From Astrocystis sublimbata (lineage: Eukaryota; Ascomycota; Sordariomycetes; Xylariales; Xylariaceae), in the NCBI GenBank assembly GCA_022453515.1, contig JAJNNY010000007.1:558001-622000 (forward strand): a DNA stretch of 64,000 nucleotides, given 5' to 3'. This document shows positions 49,258 to 60,643 of this stretch, piece by piece. A program made the translations under genes and the position numbers. The notes under the pieces were generated by a model. The model was not told the DNA's origin. It was given only the letters and a program-made list of their open reading frames with translations, and did no database searches. Position 1 is the stretch's first letter, and every line of letters begins with the position of its first letter.

Positions 49258-50331
49258 AGGAACAATAAAAGAACAATCCACCAACATGCAAGCAAACGAA
49301 CAAGCAGGTCGTTGAAATCATAGATATCTGGGCGTCATATTAGTAAAGGGAGCAAGGAGGGAACAAGGTAAACGGAAGAAACCAAGAGGGTATTGATTAT
49401 TTTAGACAACGGATTTGTTAGTTATAATACAAAGAGTCTCCTTTCGCCATGTATGTATGCATCTAGTTCGCACCACGAGCGTAATTGACGTTGAGAAAAC
49501 AAGATTCTGCCAAGTTGTCTAGTTGTCTAGTTGTATCGTCCGTCTGTCTACCCATATAATGATTAGTAGCTCACCTAAGTATATCATCAACACTCTCCGT
49601 CTCTCCCCACTTTCTTCTTTTGGAATATATTAGGGACATTATGAAGAGTGATTGGTTAGTTGATCTTTGCTGATTAAGACTTTTTTATCACTAGGTACGT
49701 ATTATATATATATAATAAATATACTTACTATAATCGATTCTAATGTGTACTTATTATAACTGCGTGTAAGGAAAGGGCAAGCATCTCGCGCTAGACGTCT
49801 TGATATTTAATCAATAAACATTCCATTTTTTCTTTCCGCAGGATAAGCGATTTGCGGTAGGTACCCAACCAAGTAAGTATATATATATATATATATACAT
49901 AAATGAATAGACTCGCTCACATCGCCTGTTTATTTATTTACCATGCGCTTATCGATCGATCTGATCGACTGTCTTTAAGACGAGTAGGTCAAAGAGCTAG
50001 AGCATAAATAATACCTACTTGTATCGCTTACACTTTCAAATGAAAATAAATGCGATTGGAATGAGCTCGTTCTTTTAGAAGCGCTTGGCATATATATATA
50101 TATATATACATATATATATCCATTCCTGAGACAGTTGCGAAATTCAAAGCTTAATTTCAACACTCAATGGCTGAATTTGCATACGAATTGTTTGCTATAA
50201 GGCTAATTAATTACCAAGATGGTTGGTTGCGCTTCACATCCGTGTCTGATCGAATGTCCATAACTGCATTCATAGTCAAACCCAGCCAGGCCAGGCCATG
50301 CCACGCCAGCGACCATGACTAACTAGGTATC
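49258..50331. other. AT-rich intergenic, 1.1 kb, between convergent genes
   Basis: Holds the 3' ends of the small ORF and of the cap methyltransferase gene. Two TA dinucleotide tracts lie at 49878-49897 and 50090-50119. No gene seen. Confidence 0.6.
50090..50119. repeat. TA dinucleotide repeat
   Basis: TATATA run interrupted once by CA; a second run is at 49878-49897. Confidence 0.85.
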
Positions 50332-51711
50332 CTATACTTTGTAGAAGCAGAAAGCCATATAGAAGTTTGCGACCTCCATTTCCTCTGGCGACACTAGTAG
50401 CGGACCCCTGCCCCTTCCACGAACGCCCATCCGTTCACTCAGGGGACCCAATATGTGGTCGTCTTTCTCAGCCTCCCAGATCTCCCTGAAGCTCTGATGA
50501 TACTGTAGCTCGAGGTTGTAGTCCTCGGCGATGGCTCGGAACGCCTCCCACGGCACGACGTATTCGGGGACTTCCTCGACCGCCTCGTCGAGGAAGAAAC
50601 TGTACTTCCAGCCGAAGGGCGGGCGAAAGATGCCGTCCTCAGGCGTCTTGCCCGGGAACCGCACTCGATACAAGTCGTTGCCCCACTCGGCCGTCTCCTC
50701 GGCCTCGCCCTCTTCCTTGTCCTCTGACGGCTCTTCGCCTTCCTCGGCTGGTTCTTCGGACTTCTTGGCAATGCGCTCGTTGAACTTGGTCACCCTGTTG
50801 CTGATGACGTCCGAGTTAGGTATGCAGCCTATGAAGCGCCCGCCCTTTTTGAGCGCGCTGGACACGTTCTGCAGCATGATCCGGGCCTTCTCCTCTGTCT
50901 CGAAGGCATAGTGCATACAGAACATCATGCTGACGATATCGAAGCCGCTCTGGCCCATGGGGGAAGGATCGAAGCCGACCTGGCGTATGATGTCGAGGTT
51001 CTCGAGCGACTCGCCGAAGCAGTCCTTGACGAGGAAGCGAGCGTCGAACAGATGTTGTTGTTGGTGACGGCCACCCCTGTTGCCACCTCTCCCCCCACGG
51101 CCGCCCCTACCACCGCCCGGGCTGGCCATGCTGCGATAGCGGTCCCTGGCCTGGTCGATGGACACGTCGGCTGGATCTAAGCCGACGTAGAGCTGGACCC
51201 TCTGCGGGGCCTGCTGCCACTTGCCTAGGTCGCCGCCCTTGCCGCAGCCCATGTCGAGGACGATGAGCTCGTTCGCTTGGGTGCCGGCGAGGTCGCGGCC
51301 CTGCTGCTGGGCGCCGGGGGTGTGATCCTCGTCGGGGGAGAATTTCTGTATGAGGGTGCTCTTGACCCAGTTGTTGAAGACGCGCAAGCCCTTTATGCGG
51401 CTGCCGGTCTTGCGCCAGTCGCGGCCGCGCTCGGGTACGGCATTGTAATGCTGGCGCACGATGTCGTTGACGCCGGCTCTGGGGTCGGTGGTGTGGGCGG
51501 CGGCGTGGGCGGCCTGCTGGGACTCGCGCTCGCGCTGCTCGTGGCGCTGGCGGATGGCCGAGGCCTCGCTGCTGGAGATGCGGGCTCGCTGGCCGGGCCG
51601 CTTGAGCTTGCGCGGCTGGTCCGAGGGCGATGTCGAGCGATGGCGCTTCTTGGCGGGCTCGAGCTTCTTTGCGTCGAAGGGCTGGGGGAGATCGGTCCCC
51701 TCGTCTGCCAT
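50332..51711 (-). CDS. ABD1: mRNA cap guanine-N7 methyltransferase
   Basis: Single exon, 459 residues. It transfers a methyl group from S-adenosylmethionine to the cap guanine of nascent mRNA in the nucleus. The basic N-terminal arm (AKKRHRST, PRKLKRPGQR) is followed by VNDIVRQHYNAVPERGRDWR, SRIKGLRVFNNWVKSTLI, the S-adenosylmethionine motif VLDMGCGKGGDLGKW (near residue 150), and YVGLDPADVSIDQARDRY. Cap-pocket and core motifs FDIVSMMFCMHYAFE, GCIPNSDVI and PFGWKYSFFLDEAVEEVPEY are intact. Two insertions are notable: an RGG-rich run (GGGRGGRGGRGGNRGG) after the Asp loop and an acidic stretch (PAEEGEEPSEDKEEGEAEE) before the C-terminal part. The ATG at 51711 is chosen because it starts the typical MADEG-like arm; the frame stays open to an ATG at 51855, but the extra residues are a repeat-coded Thr/His/Ser tail unlike the family. 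The gene is divergent from RPN7. Confidence 0.93.
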   Translation of the reverse strand: MADEGTDLPQPFDAKKLEPAKKRHRSTSPSDQPRKLKRPGQRARISSSEASAIRQRHEQRERESQQAAHAAAHTTDPRAGVNDIVRQHYNAVPERGRDWRKTGSRIKGLRVFNNWVKSTLIQKFSPDEDHTPGAQQQGRDLAGTQANELIVLDMGCGKGGDLGKWQQAPQRVQLYVGLDPADVSIDQARDRYRSMASPGGGRGGRGGRGGNRGGRHQQQHLFDARFLVKDCFGESLENLDIIRQVGFDPSPMGQSGFDIVSMMFCMHYAFETEEKARIMLQNVSSALKKGGRFIGCIPNSDVISNRVTKFNERIAKKSEEPAEEGEEPSEDKEEGEAEETAEWGNDLYRVRFPGKTPEDGIFRPPFGWKYSFFLDEAVEEVPEYVVPWEAFRAIAEDYNLELQYHQSFREIWEAEKDDHILGPLSERMGVRGRGRGPLLVSPEEMEVANFYMAFCFYKV

Positions 51712-52404
51712 GGCGAACAGCGGGTTGGGGGATTCAGGGATTGTCGAGCTGCTGCGGGAGAGCGTGCTTCGAATCTTGTAGGGGCATGTATTTGTCTGAA
51801 CTTGACTGTGTATGTATGTATGTATGTATGTTGTTGTATCTTTGAGTGGTTTCACGCGGAATTGATTGGCTGGACTTTATCCATGTATGACGAAAGCAGG
51901 TACTCGTTCGTTCAGTGGGGTGATTGTAAAAGACGCGATTCTATGCACGTGCAATTGGAAGTGGAAGTTGAAGCGTGGTTGGTGGCTGTTGATTGAAGCT
52001 CAAGCAACAACAGAAGAGCTGCTGCTGGGATGGATATGAGAGAGAGAGACGGGAGAGAGGGTTCGCTTTCAGGGTAGGCTCACTCAGGCACTAACGAGTA
52101 GCGAGTGTACCTATACTACTGCACTGGGGGAAGGAACTTGACTTAGTGGGTAATATATCCCTGCTATGCGTGTGACAAGCAACCACGCTAACCGGATCTG
52201 GTCATCCAATACCGCTTCGTTCCGTAGAGATACTTAGGTACTTGCATGTGGGGTACCTAAACTTGCCCCCTGCTTCGTATGTTTGTCTGTCCGTTCAAGC
52301 TAGCTATGTCCGCAAAGTGCATATAAATGAGATGCAACAAAACCAAAATATTGCGGTGAGTGTGGATTGAACACACGACCTTCAGATTTAATGATGAAGT
52401 GTTA

Positions 52405-52436
<32 letters not shown>

Positions 52437-52854
52437 CCCGCTGCTGATGTGTTTCTGCATGTTTAAGATAGTACATAATCTAGATACCAGTTCCGTTCCT
52501 GCTCTTGTTCCACTACGCGCGTCTGCGCCTGCCTTACTTAGTTAGCCCCACGAAACACATACCTAGCCGTGGACCTACAAGAGGTACATGTGTGCGTGTG
52601 TGTACGTACCTACGTAATGCCGACTTGATCTCTGGAGCCTCATTGCATTCCATCCATTACTTTGACTCTATCCAACTACGCATCTTAGGTGTCCAAGCTC
52701 CAATCCAGGTTGCCGACGCCACCCATCCACACCTGTGTGCACTTCTCCGTCTCTCAGACGCTTGTCGTCGAGCACATACGACCAAAGACAGCCCACCCGC
52801 ACCAGCCCGGCGCAGCGTCCTCCCATACCGAGATCTGTATTCATCGTCGTCAAG
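51712..52854. other. Divergent intergenic region between cap methyltransferase and Rpn7, with tRNA-Phe
   Basis: Promoters of two housekeeping genes flank a tRNA-Phe gene. A TATG/CATA tetranucleotide run lies near 51810-51832 and a GA run near 52035-52050. No protein gene seen. Confidence 0.6.
52352..52441 (-). tRNA. tRNA-Phe (GAA) with 17-nt intron
   Basis: Read on the minus strand the cloverleaf is complete: acceptor GCGGGGA/TCACCGC, D arm GCTC-AGTTGGGA-GAGC, anticodon arm TCAGA-CTGAAGA-TCTGA with anticodon GAA, variable AGGTC, T arm GTGTG-TTCAATC-CACAC, discriminator A. The mature part is 73 nt. A 17-nt intron (52388-52404) sits after position 37, the usual place. The fifth acceptor pair is G-A, and the T loop has A at position 57, both tolerable. 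CCA is not encoded, as expected for a nuclear gene. Confidence 0.95.
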
Positions 52855-54483
52855 ATGGGCTCCGATCCCCAGTACGCGAAATGGCCGCTGCTGCCGCTCT
52901 CGCAGCACGTCTTCACCCTCACAAACCCCTACGCCGCCCGCCCCGCCCAGCAGTCTGCCGTCAAGAGCTTACAAGATGCTATCGCCGAGCATCAGATGGC
53001 CCCGCTATACAAGTACCTTGCCCACCCTACCGAAGGCATTCTGAACGCAGCTGGCGAGACCACCTCGGCCGCTGCCGCCCAGCAGAAGCTCCCCGGCCGG
53101 AAACCCAGCGCCGCTGCCGGCATGGTTGCTACCGGCAGTGCCGCCACGTCTGGCGTCAACTTGCCTTGGGACGAGCAGCTCTACCAGAAGCTGGCCGCCG
53201 AGAACGACAAGGAGTTGGGCGAGATCCAGAAGGAGGAGGATGAGGCTGTCGAGAAGGCCGGCGATACCGAGATCATGGCTGCGAGGGGGAAGCGTGCTGA
53301 GTTCTTCGCCAAGATCGGCGACAAGGTACGACCGACCGGCTGCCGACGACTGGCCGGCCGACATGCTGACAACGAGTACAGGACAAGGCGATAACCACAT
53401 ACGAAGATGTCCTCGAGAAGACTGGCATTCTGGGCACCAAGATCGACATTGTGCTGGCCATCATCCGCATGGGGCTGTTCTACGGCGAGCGTACGCTGGT
53501 CAAGAAGTATGTCACCAAGGCCAAGACATTAGTCGAGAGCGGTGGTGATTGGGACCGTCGCAACCGCTTGAAGGCCTACGAGGGCCTTCACCTGCTCACC
53601 GTTCGCTCCTACAACCTCGCCGCTCCCCTCCTCCTCGACTCCCTCTCCACCTTTACGAGCTACGAACTATGCACCTACTCCAACCTCGTCGTCTACTCTG
53701 TTCTCGCCGGCTCCGTGTCCCTGAAACGGGTCGACTTCAAGAGCAAGGTCGTTGATGCCCCGGAGATCAAGGCGATCCTGGGCGCCGACGGCGACGACAA
53801 GATGCTGGCCCTGTCCGGTGCCATGTCCGCCGGTCCTGGGGCCGAGGATGCTGAGATGCAGGATTCTAAGGACACCACCGCACCCCACGCTCCAACAAAA
53901 GCCACAACGGCAGTCAACCTGACCACTCTGGGTACTGGCACCGACCAGCCCGACGTCGAGATGGCTATCGACTTCTCATCCCTCGCCCAGCTCGTCAACA
54001 GTCTGTACAATGGCCACTATAAGCTTTTCTTCCAGGCCCTCGCCCAGGTCGAGGAGAAGTTCCTGACGCAGGACCGCTACCTGCACGAGCACAGAGGCTG
54101 GTTCATCCGAGAGATGCGACTGCGTGCATACCAGCAGCTACTGCAGAGCTACCGCGTCGTAGGTCTTGAGAGCATGGCCAACGATTTTGGCGTCACGGTG
54201 GATTTCCTAGACCGGTAAGTAATAGTTCATCATCAAACGACTGCGTTACCATATACATATGCTGACAAAACCTGCCTACAACAGTGATCTAGCTAAGTTC
54301 ATCGCAGGCGGCCGGATTCCATGCACCATCGACCGCGTCACCGGCAAGGGAGTCATTGAGACAAATCGACCCGACGACAAGAACAAGCAGTACCAGGACG
54401 TTGTGAAACAAGGTGATCAGCTGATCACCAAACTCCAAAAATACGGCCAGGCTGTTAGGCTACGGGGTAGCGAGAGAGCATAG
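52855..54483 (+). CDS. RPN7: 26S proteasome non-ATPase regulatory subunit Rpn7
   Basis: Three exons (52855-53325, 53382-54214, 54285-54483) splice in phase to 500 residues. Rpn7 is a lid subunit of the 19S regulatory particle and helps hold the lid together. The N-terminus MGSDPQYAKWPLLPLSQHVF is typical for ascomycete Rpn7. The helical repeat part shows NLPWDEQLYQKLAAENDKEL, AARGKRAEFFAKIGDKDKAI, TTYEDVLEKTGILGTKIDIV and GGDWDRRNRLKAYEGLHLL. The PCI domain covers about 370-470: SLYNGHYKLFFQALAQVEEK, RAYQQLLQSYRVVGLESMAN, DFGVTVDFLDRDLAKFIAGG and GRIPCTIDRVTGKGVIETNR. An insert rich in Ala, Asp and Thr (about 310-345) precedes the PCI region. It shares a divergent interval with the cap methyltransferase. 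Confidence 0.95.
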
Positions 54484-55452
54484 ATCGGAGTGGTGTAGTT
54501 TATGTAGTGTATGTATCGTGCGTTTCAAGACAAGAAAGGCAATAATACAGCATAGAGCAGGCGTATACAAAATCAAAGAATTTGCCACCAGTTGAATTTG
54601 TGAAAATCGGCATATGCTTTTATTTACCTATCTGGTAGTGAAACCCAGCTCATGGGCAACTTAATTTCATTTATAGGGAGGGGTGTCTCAGGGGTTTAGC
54701 GGAAAACTACCTACTCGAGCATGTATGCCTGAATGATGACGGGTGGTACCTAAGGTCAGGTAAGGCAGGTAGGCAAGTAAGTATTATCGCTGGATGTATG
54801 GTATGTCTTACGGACAATCATTGCGAGGCTGGTCAACGTTTTCCCCGGCCAAATGGAAACTGACGACGACAACTCGATCAACTAATTAACCGGTATTTAT
54901 TTAACCACTGAGAACATCTAGGTAGATAAGTATTATTCAACAAACAAAGCAACAACATTCAATTATCTCACTGGAAACTTATTTTTTTTTTCGTTATTTG
55001 TACCTAATCTGATGCTGCTCTACAAAGTACTTGGAAGTTTATGCAATGGCCCCGAGGACGCAGGAATGGAAACTACCCAATCAAAGATGTCCAATGCAAT
55101 GCATGCCTCAAGTTTATAAGAGGTATAGCAGCAGCAGCGGTGGCAAGCAGCGTCCCGACCCCCGAGTATGCTTCGCTAGGTATTTTGTAACTCTATTCTC
55201 GTGTTGGAACGATGTGATCTTCTTTTTTTTCTTTCTCGCATCTCATTCGGGCTATCTCTTCATTTGAACCGCTTCGTAGGGGTGAGGGGTAAGAAATTCC
55301 ACCAGCGTTCCATTTAATCCAAGCGGATGAAAGACTTCAAGGGAATTGCAACGCCATGCTTGTTTGGACCACGCATCTAGCCTGTTTGTGGTATGCAGCC
55401 AGGCTTCATACCTAGGTGACTACTAGGTGGGGTGAGCTGTGCATTCCCCAAC
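54484..55452. other. Intergenic between convergent Rpn7 and alanine aminotransferase genes
   Basis: 3' flanks of both genes, AT-rich around 54850-55000 with a run of T. No gene seen. Confidence 0.65.
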
Positions 55453-56992
55453 TCATTGATATTTGTCCATGAACTCCTGATGGAACTTCTTGATGGTGCT
55501 GACCCACTCCGTCCCTGGGGCGAGGAACGTGGTGCGGAAGTGCAGGGTGCCCTCCTTCTGGCCAAAGCCGCTGCCAGGCACGACGCAGACGCCCGTAGCC
55601 TCGAGCAAGCGCATGCAGTAGAACTCATCCGGGGAGCGGCCCTCGGCGCGAGCGGCCTCGGCTGCCTTGGCGGACACGTGGATGGTCGGGAACAAGTACA
55701 TGCTTCCCTGGGGCGGGCCGCACTCGACACCCTCCATCTCCTTGAAGGCCTCATAAAGGGCCGTGGCGCGCTTCTTGAGGCCCTCGAGGATGCCGTTGTA
55801 CTCCTGGTCGTAGAGTTCAAACGAGGGCTCGCCCGGCTGCGGCGGGTTGACCATGAGCTCAACGAGGCATTGGCCGATGACGGGCGCGCAGAGCATGATG
55901 GACACGAACTTGTAGATCTGCTCCTCGACTTCCTTCTTAAACCCAATGAGGTCGAAGTAGCCGCCGCGGTGCCCGCACTCGCCGACCATGCCCTTGGAGA
56001 TGGAGTGTAGCGACGCCAGCTCGACGCCGTCATACTGGCCGGGGTTCTCCTTCTGCAACGTCAGCAGCACCTGTCGGAAGCTGTGGAACTTGCCGACGAA
56101 GACGTTCGTCTGGTAGACCTCGTCGGCCATGACGACGAGGTTCTCCTGGGCCGCGAACTGCAGCACCGACTTGATGTCGGACTCGGGCAGGGACGCGCCG
56201 GTGGGGTTGCCGGGGTTGATGATGACAATGGCGCGGACATCGGTACCGTCGCTCTTGGCCTTGTTATACGCCTCCTTGATGGTCTCGAGGGAGGTGCCCC
56301 ACTGGGCGGCCTCGTCAAGGTAGTAGGGGACACACCTGGCATTAAGAACGGACAGCGAGGCGGTGTACAAGGGGTACTGGGGAATGGGGACGAGGACGCC
56401 AGACGTAGAGTCGGCGGTCAGGATGTGCAGGAGGGTGTTCACACCGGATGAGGCACCGGCCGACAAGTAAATGTGGGCAGGGTCGGCGGGGAAACCATCG
56501 CGTTCTGTTGTGGTTGGTCAGTCGGGCCCTGTTCTGTTTCTACGAGAGAGGGAGAGGGTTCATGGCATGATGGTCAGACGACGACAACGACGACGACGTA
56601 CTCTCGAGAAACTTGGCGACGCTCTCCTTGATGACGGGAACGCCTGCGCTAGCGCTGTAGGCACCGACGCTGCCGATGTTCTTGAGGAGGAACTTTGCGC
56701 GCTCCAACACATCGGGCTTGTACCCCAGGTTGCTCAGCAGGACCTGCTCGTTCTCCAACAGATTCGGGTACTCGAGGATGCTCAGCACCTGGCGGAAGAA
56801 GGTGATGGGCTTCTGGTCAAGCTGCTGAGGGTTGCCGATGTTGGCGCTGATGACCTGGGAGAAGGGCAGGTTGGCATCGCCTCTGCGCAGACTGGCGCGG
56901 TACTCCTCCGACTTGACGGCCAACTCACCACGCACGGCATACTTGGCCTCGACCACGTGCGGGTTGATGTTATTGAGGTTGAGTCTCGGCAT
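55453..56992 (-). CDS. Alanine aminotransferase (glutamate-pyruvate transaminase)
   Basis: Two minus-strand exons, 56992-56602 and 56504-55453, with a 97-nt intron; 480 residues after splicing (KFLE-KRDGFPADPAHIYLSAGA). It is a PLP enzyme that interconverts alanine and 2-oxoglutarate with pyruvate and glutamate. Class I/II aminotransferase landmarks: VVEAKYAVRGELAVKSEEY, SQVISANIGNPQQL, LSAGASSGVNTLLHILTADS, IPQYPLYTASLSVLNARCVP, IIINPGNPTGASLPESDI (the Asn-Pro substrate loop), MADEVYQTNVF (the Asp contacting PLP), and SISKGMVGECGHRGGYFD with the PLP Lys301. HFRTTFLAPG near the end holds the substrate Arg. There is no clear mitochondrial presequence in the 56992 start, so a cytosolic form is likely; an upstream start for a mitochondrial form was not found. 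Confidence 0.94.
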
Positions 56993-59900
56993 CTTGCTGG
57001 CGGTATGCAATTGTCGATTTGCGATGTGATGGTGCCGTGAGGGTGAGGGTGCTGGCGGGGTAGCTGAGGGCGATGGCGACGATGGCGACGATGGCGGGGT
57101 GCTGGTGGCTATTATGGATCAGCAGGTGGGGAGGCTAGCTGAGAGACCCTTTTTCTTCGGCCAGGAAGTTGAATTCTAGTACATATGAATACTACTACGC
57201 ACACGCGCGGCTTCTCCACTGGAAGAGGGGAAATAGCAAGTAGCACAGCTAACTCTGATGAGACTCTATAGGACGCGATGGCACGGCAATGAAGGGAGCT
57301 GTAGGTATCCGAGTGGAGTGAAGATGGGAGAGAGGGGCAGTTGTCCGTCTACCCAGGTGGTCCTGGTGGTGTACGCATATGTACTGAGAGGTAAACCTTG
57401 TGTGGTCACTGCACCAACAAGCCTCCTGTCGTGTCTCTCTCTCTCGCCCTGTCCATCTTCATTCTTCATTCTTCATTCTTCCACGATGTGCCTGCCGCAT
57501 GGGGACGGCAAGGCAACGGGCCATGCAGGCTCTGGGCTCGCAAGCGGCACCTCATCAAGACGACCACTGTGTGAGGACATCGTGGCCGGTGGCTCGGGTG
57601 GCATGTCAGGAACTGCACGACGCCCAGGTCGCCCGGTATCTTGCAGCCCGTTCCTGTGTAGATGGAGATGCGTGACCTGACTGGCCTGACTGACCTGACG
57701 CCCGGCAGGGACCGCCTGGGGACTGCGAGATCCGAGCCATCTGGGACCGCACGAGGCCATCTAGACCCGGCCTAGCGGGTACCGTGCTTGCCAGCGACCT
57801 ATAGGAAGCCAGCGACAGGCAGGAATGGCAAGGATGGGGGAGAAGGGTAAGTTGCGAGTCTGTGCTGGCAACGGGCGATGCGGTTACAGGTTATGCCAAC
57901 TGACGGGAGAGGGTAATGCACTTAAGGTGCGAGGTTACAGGTAAACCATAGCGATAATGCGCATGAGCATGAGCATCAAGACGGGGCGGGCGGTTGTATT
58001 CTACGTCGGGCTGAACCCCATTGCGCGCATTGCCGGCGGCCTGTCGAGGGAGGAGGACGAAGCGGGTGATATGGATATGGATATGGAAATGGAAATGCTG
58101 TTTCTTTTACCTGCTCCATGGTGCAAGAAACGCCCCAGTGCAGACCAGTGTCGACGAGGACGAATTGTCTTTGCATTTCCCCATGAGACACTGGCATGAC
58201 TGGCTGTCGATCTCCCGAGACTTGTTATTCGTTTCGCCGGACCCAGTATTAACGAAGGGGTCGCCACCACTGATGTTACTGATGCTGTTGCCATGATAGG
58301 CAACTCGTTGCTTGGGAACAATGGATGTCCACAACGCGTTGTACCGACGGGAGTAAGACCAGTAAGTCAGTCAGTCAGTGGCTCGAGTGGTACTTTGGCC
58401 GCCGTGAGATTGAGGTATGGAGCTCACGGATTGCGGGAGGCGTAGGCTCTAGTCTGGAAGAGGAAAGGAGAGTGCCGACACGATCTGCTAAAAAGTGCTA
58501 AACTGTCAGTCCGGCTCGAGATATATGAAGATGGTTTTTTTTCCCGCGACTATCTTGAAACAGATGGGGGCTGAGTGGAAGCTGTCAAGAAGCTCCGATT
58601 CACGGTCAGAAGACCGTGCGTGCCGCGTGCTATCAGCTGCCCAGCACCCGAGTCTGAAATCTGCTTCAACATATCGGAGTTTGATCGGACGTCAGAGGTA
58701 CTCGTAAAGTGTACTGTAATTGCCAAGCACGGACTTGACAAACTACGAAGTATCGCTACGACCTACAATACAGGCAGTTTCCAAACAGCTAGGTACCTGT
58801 ACCTGGCCCAACGAGAAATGTTAAGGTTGGTTTGGAAGGATTACGTAACCGTGAATACCCAAACTGTGCTTTTCAGTTGAAGTAAACTTCAGTTAGAGTC
58901 GCCCGTAGGTAGGCTGAATGAAGTAGCTTGCTTACCTACAAACTTATAAGACATGTATTTTGAATCTCACTTGTAGATACCTAGAGTCACCTCTAAGCCG
59001 ACCTAGCTGAGTGCAACTGGTGAGCCGGGCGCTCACAGAACGGCAGCAGTTTTAGAGAGGCTCTATATCAGGACCAGGTACTTAGGTTCCTAGCAGAACA
59101 GTATTTACATATTTAGTCGTCATAGGCCAGAAGAGAAAAATACATGTAGCAGGATATGCTGTCAAACTGCCCCAATGAGGTACATGAAGATCAGTAAATC
59201 ACTCGAAGTGATTCCAGTTCTGGACATGCCAATTCAATATACTGAAGCTGGAAATACTACGCTAGGTTAGATGGTGTAGTGGGAATGTATGCGCTTGCAC
59301 CTATACGTGAGACGCTTATAGCAGGATTAATTTACCAAAATACGAACAAGTCCATATGACCTCCATGGACTAGGCAATGGGTGTCGTTGATCCAATCTAT
59401 GAACCAAGATGGGGAAAAAGGCCAACAACGTTACAGTAAATTGTAGATAGCGTCCTCGTGAACAACGCGGGTTTGAATAATTTCCGTCAGTGGGGAAGCT
59501 CGACTAAGGCTAAGGCTACCCAATTCAATCTTGCCAATCTTGCCAATCTTCAGCCTGAGCCAGTCATGTTGGACGGTGATGTAGATTAAGTTGGGAGGGA
59601 TCGGCTAAGAAACGCTCGAAGGGTCGAGTCAGAAGCAACCATACACAAGACGTGCATTGGCCCAGTGTCTATCGATGGGCTAAGATTAGCTCACAAGGAC
59701 GGGATTTAGTCATGCTGGGGCTCTCATGCGCGACAGCCAGGTTAATGTCGGCAGTAGAAGTGGGACATTTCCCCATCTCAAGAACATGGGATTGTGTGAT
59801 TGATGTATTGATGACAGGCCAGCTCGGCCAGGTTGCAGTGTGGACAGGTGTGGATATCCAGGAATTGAAAAGTTCGGGCTATCTAACACAAATCGGACAT

Positions 59901-60629
59901 TTGGGGTTTTCAAATTAACGCAGAGCACTGAGCAAAGGTTACAAGGCGCAACCTCTTCTGGTAGCGAATCGACAGTGCGGCCGAGGACAGGTACAAATAC
60001 TCGTACATACAAGTACCTAGGTATACATGTATTGGCAGCCCAGGTTGACGCCTGGGGCTGGCAGTGGCCCGATTGGATCAAGGCATTCTTGTCAATCGGC
60101 ATCGATATCGAGTTTAGCGCTCGGAATCGAGTCCAACCCGCGCGAGGGCCCTGCCAAGATCCGCCCGTGTGTTGGGTTGTGAATCTGCAAGCAATATGTG
60201 TACCTACGTGTGTGCTCCATTGGTGATTGGGACGTGGCGAGATGTCGTCGCCCCACGGCCAGGTTTTGAGCGAATCTAGATATTCGAACTGATTTTGAAC
60301 GAGATTGCTGCTTAATGTGAATCCATACATACGGTACCCAGGATGCTAGGTACCTATAGGTATTAGGTAACCTCCCAAAGTCGAATCGGATGCCAGGCCC
60401 GATAAGGCGGATCGAGACTGGGTCCTGGCAAGTATCTCGCTATTGGTGAACCGGAACCTGTGACGCGACTTGGGGTAAAGCCTGGCAGGCCTGGTGGCGT
60501 GTCTGGGTAAGGGGGAATTCCTGTCACTGCTACCTGGTACTGCCCGAGGCACGCGTGACCAGAAGACGGTAAACAAGAAGTTGCGAAGGTAGAAGATCGC
60601 ATATGCCGTATGCATCCATCTAGTAAGTA

Positions 60630-60643
60630 CCAGGCGAGCCAGG
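60630..60643 (+). repeat. Dispersed 14-bp motif CCAGGCGAGCCAGG, copy 3
   Basis: Identical to copies at 15526 and 37090. A close variant in the other orientation is at about 63037-63050 (CCAGGCTCGCCAGG), and a 12-bp partial copy in reverse lies near 43265-43277. Confidence 0.8.

Noticed and set aside
51277..51996. 239-codon plus-strand ORF
   Set aside because: Antisense to the cap methyltransferase; Gly/Ala/Leu/Val-rich pattern is the mirror of its GC-rich codons.
59710..60330. 206-codon minus-strand ORF
   Set aside because: Starts with ATG but has no domain, signal peptide or family-like segment, and lies in a repeat-rich gene-free region; length is possible by chance.
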